Of a DNA stretch of 7,257 nt, positions 6,663-7,257 are shown piece by piece. The stretch lies in the NCBI GenBank assembly GCA_028684405.1, contig JAQUGA010000124.1, forward strand, positions 1 to 7,257, given 5' to 3'. The position numbers were made by a program, and so were the translations under genes. The notes under the pieces were generated by a model that was not told the origin of the DNA, made no database searches, and was given only the letters and a program-made list of their open reading frames with translations. The first letter of the stretch is position 1, and every line of letters starts with the position of its first letter. This DNA comes from Bacteroidales bacterium (GTDB lineage Bacteria; Bacteroidota; Bacteroidia; Bacteroidales; WCHB1-69).

Positions 6663-7257
6663 TTGAAAATCAAACTACTAGGTACCGGCACTTCACAAGG
6701 CGTTCCAATTATTGGATGTCGCTGTCCGGTTTGTATTTCTAAAGATTCAAAAGACAAACGTCTCCGTTCTTCAGCTTATATTATTGTTGAAAACAAACAT
6801 ATTATTATAGATGCGGGTCCCGATTTTCGTCAACAAATGCTTCGCGAAAACATTCTTCAAATTGACGCCATTCTTCTCACACATTCGCACAAAGACCACA
6901 TTGGCGGACTGGATGACATTCGGGCTTACAACTACCTACAGGGAAAACCCATGGATATTTATGGCTCTGAAGAAACCATCGATGCAGTAAAAAAAGATTT
7001 ACATTACGCTTTTGGCGAAAAAAAATATCCAGGTGTACCCAAAATGAATCTACATACTATTGATAATACGCCGTTTTTTGTTGAAAACATTAAAATTACG
7101 CCCATCGAGCTTAGCCATTTCAAAATGAAAGTATTCGGATTTCGGATCAAAAATTTTGCTTACATCACAGATGCTAGTTACATTTCTGAAGCTGAAAAAG
7201 AAAAAATAAAAAACCTCAACACGCTCATATTAAATGCCTTACGAATAGAAAAACATT
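6663..7257 (+). CDS. PhnP-like MBL-fold metallo-hydrolase, 3' end cut by the window edge
   Basis: The first 198 residues of a metallo-beta-lactamase-fold hydrolase of the PhnP-like group (COG1235 type). Residues 7-14 (GTGTSQGV) lead into a cysteine cluster, Cys19, Cys21 and Cys24 (GCRCPVC), typical of the structural zinc site of PhnP relatives. The active-site motif is THSHKDH, giving His74, His76, Asp78 and His79; His152 (ELSHF) and Asp170 (ITDAS) fit the remaining metal ligands. The visible part ends at NALRIEKH, where family members usually continue to another conserved His, so about 50-60 residues are missing. The start must be TTG at 6663: an in-frame TAA at 6657-6659 lies two codons upstream and no ATG precedes the conserved N-terminus. 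E. coli PhnP is a cyclic phosphodiesterase, but the substrate of the Bacteroidota members is not known to me. It is transcribed away from the dapA cluster. Confidence 0.92.
   Translation, partial: MKIKLLGTGTSQGVPIIGCRCPVCISKDSKDKRLRSSAYIIVENKHIIIDAGPDFRQQMLRENILQIDAILLTHSHKDHIGGLDDIRAYNYLQGKPMDIYGSEETIDAVKKDLHYAFGEKKYPGVPKMNLHTIDNTPFFVENIKITPIELSHFKMKVFGFRIKNFAYITDASYISEAEKEKIKNLNTLILNALRIEKH

Noticed and set aside
1..7257. Mobile element, CRISPR array, defence system or RNA gene
   Set aside because: I saw no transposase, integrase, flanking direct repeats, spaced palindromic repeats or tRNA-like folds. All coding space is filled by intact genes with normal Bacteroidota composition.

Overview
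The window is AT-rich chromosomal DNA from a member of the Bacteroidota. The evidence is a secreted protein with a type IX secretion (T9SS) type A C-terminal domain, PKD/Ig-like domains of the kind common in that phylum, a DUF6913-type protein directly ahead of dapA, promoter-like sequences of the TAnnTTTG class, and start regions without Shine-Dalgarno sequences. Genus and species cannot be read from this stretch.

Layout: four genes on the minus strand, read right to left, are packed head to tail and look like one transcription unit. They are a DUF6913-like protein (5966-6613), dapA (5082-5957; a 4-base overlap with the previous gene if its first ATG is used), a 1379-residue secreted M14 zinc carboxypeptidase (930-5069; 12 bases after dapA) and a 264-residue secreted protein of unknown function (130-924; 5 bases after the peptidase). 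A divergent gene on the plus strand (6663 to the right edge, incomplete) encodes a PhnP-like metallo-beta-lactamase-fold hydrolase with a TTG start. The left edge (1-129) holds no gene but carries a very good Bacteroidota promoter firing leftward, so a new minus-strand transcript begins there. No stretch longer than 300 bases lacks a gene.

How the parts relate: DapA is a cytoplasmic lysine/diaminopimelate enzyme and DUF6913 proteins are Bacteroidota-specific and uncharacterised. The two genes after dapA encode exported proteins. The large one has a signal peptide, an M14B-like catalytic domain plus transthyretin-like domain, a PKD domain, an Ig-like domain, a beta-rich segment, five cysteine-paired PKD-like repeats, a second PKD domain and a T9SS sorting domain. 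It is therefore predicted to be displayed on or released from the cell surface, where it would trim C-terminal residues from peptides or proteins. A link between diaminopimelate synthesis and this peptidase is suggested only by gene order.

I found no mobile element, CRISPR array, tRNA, rRNA or phage-like gene. The window looks like ordinary chromosome with a lineage-specific exported-protein pair placed behind dapA. The points most worth checking are the start of the DUF6913 gene, the unknown secreted protein, the left-edge promoter and leader, and the architecture of the peptidase.
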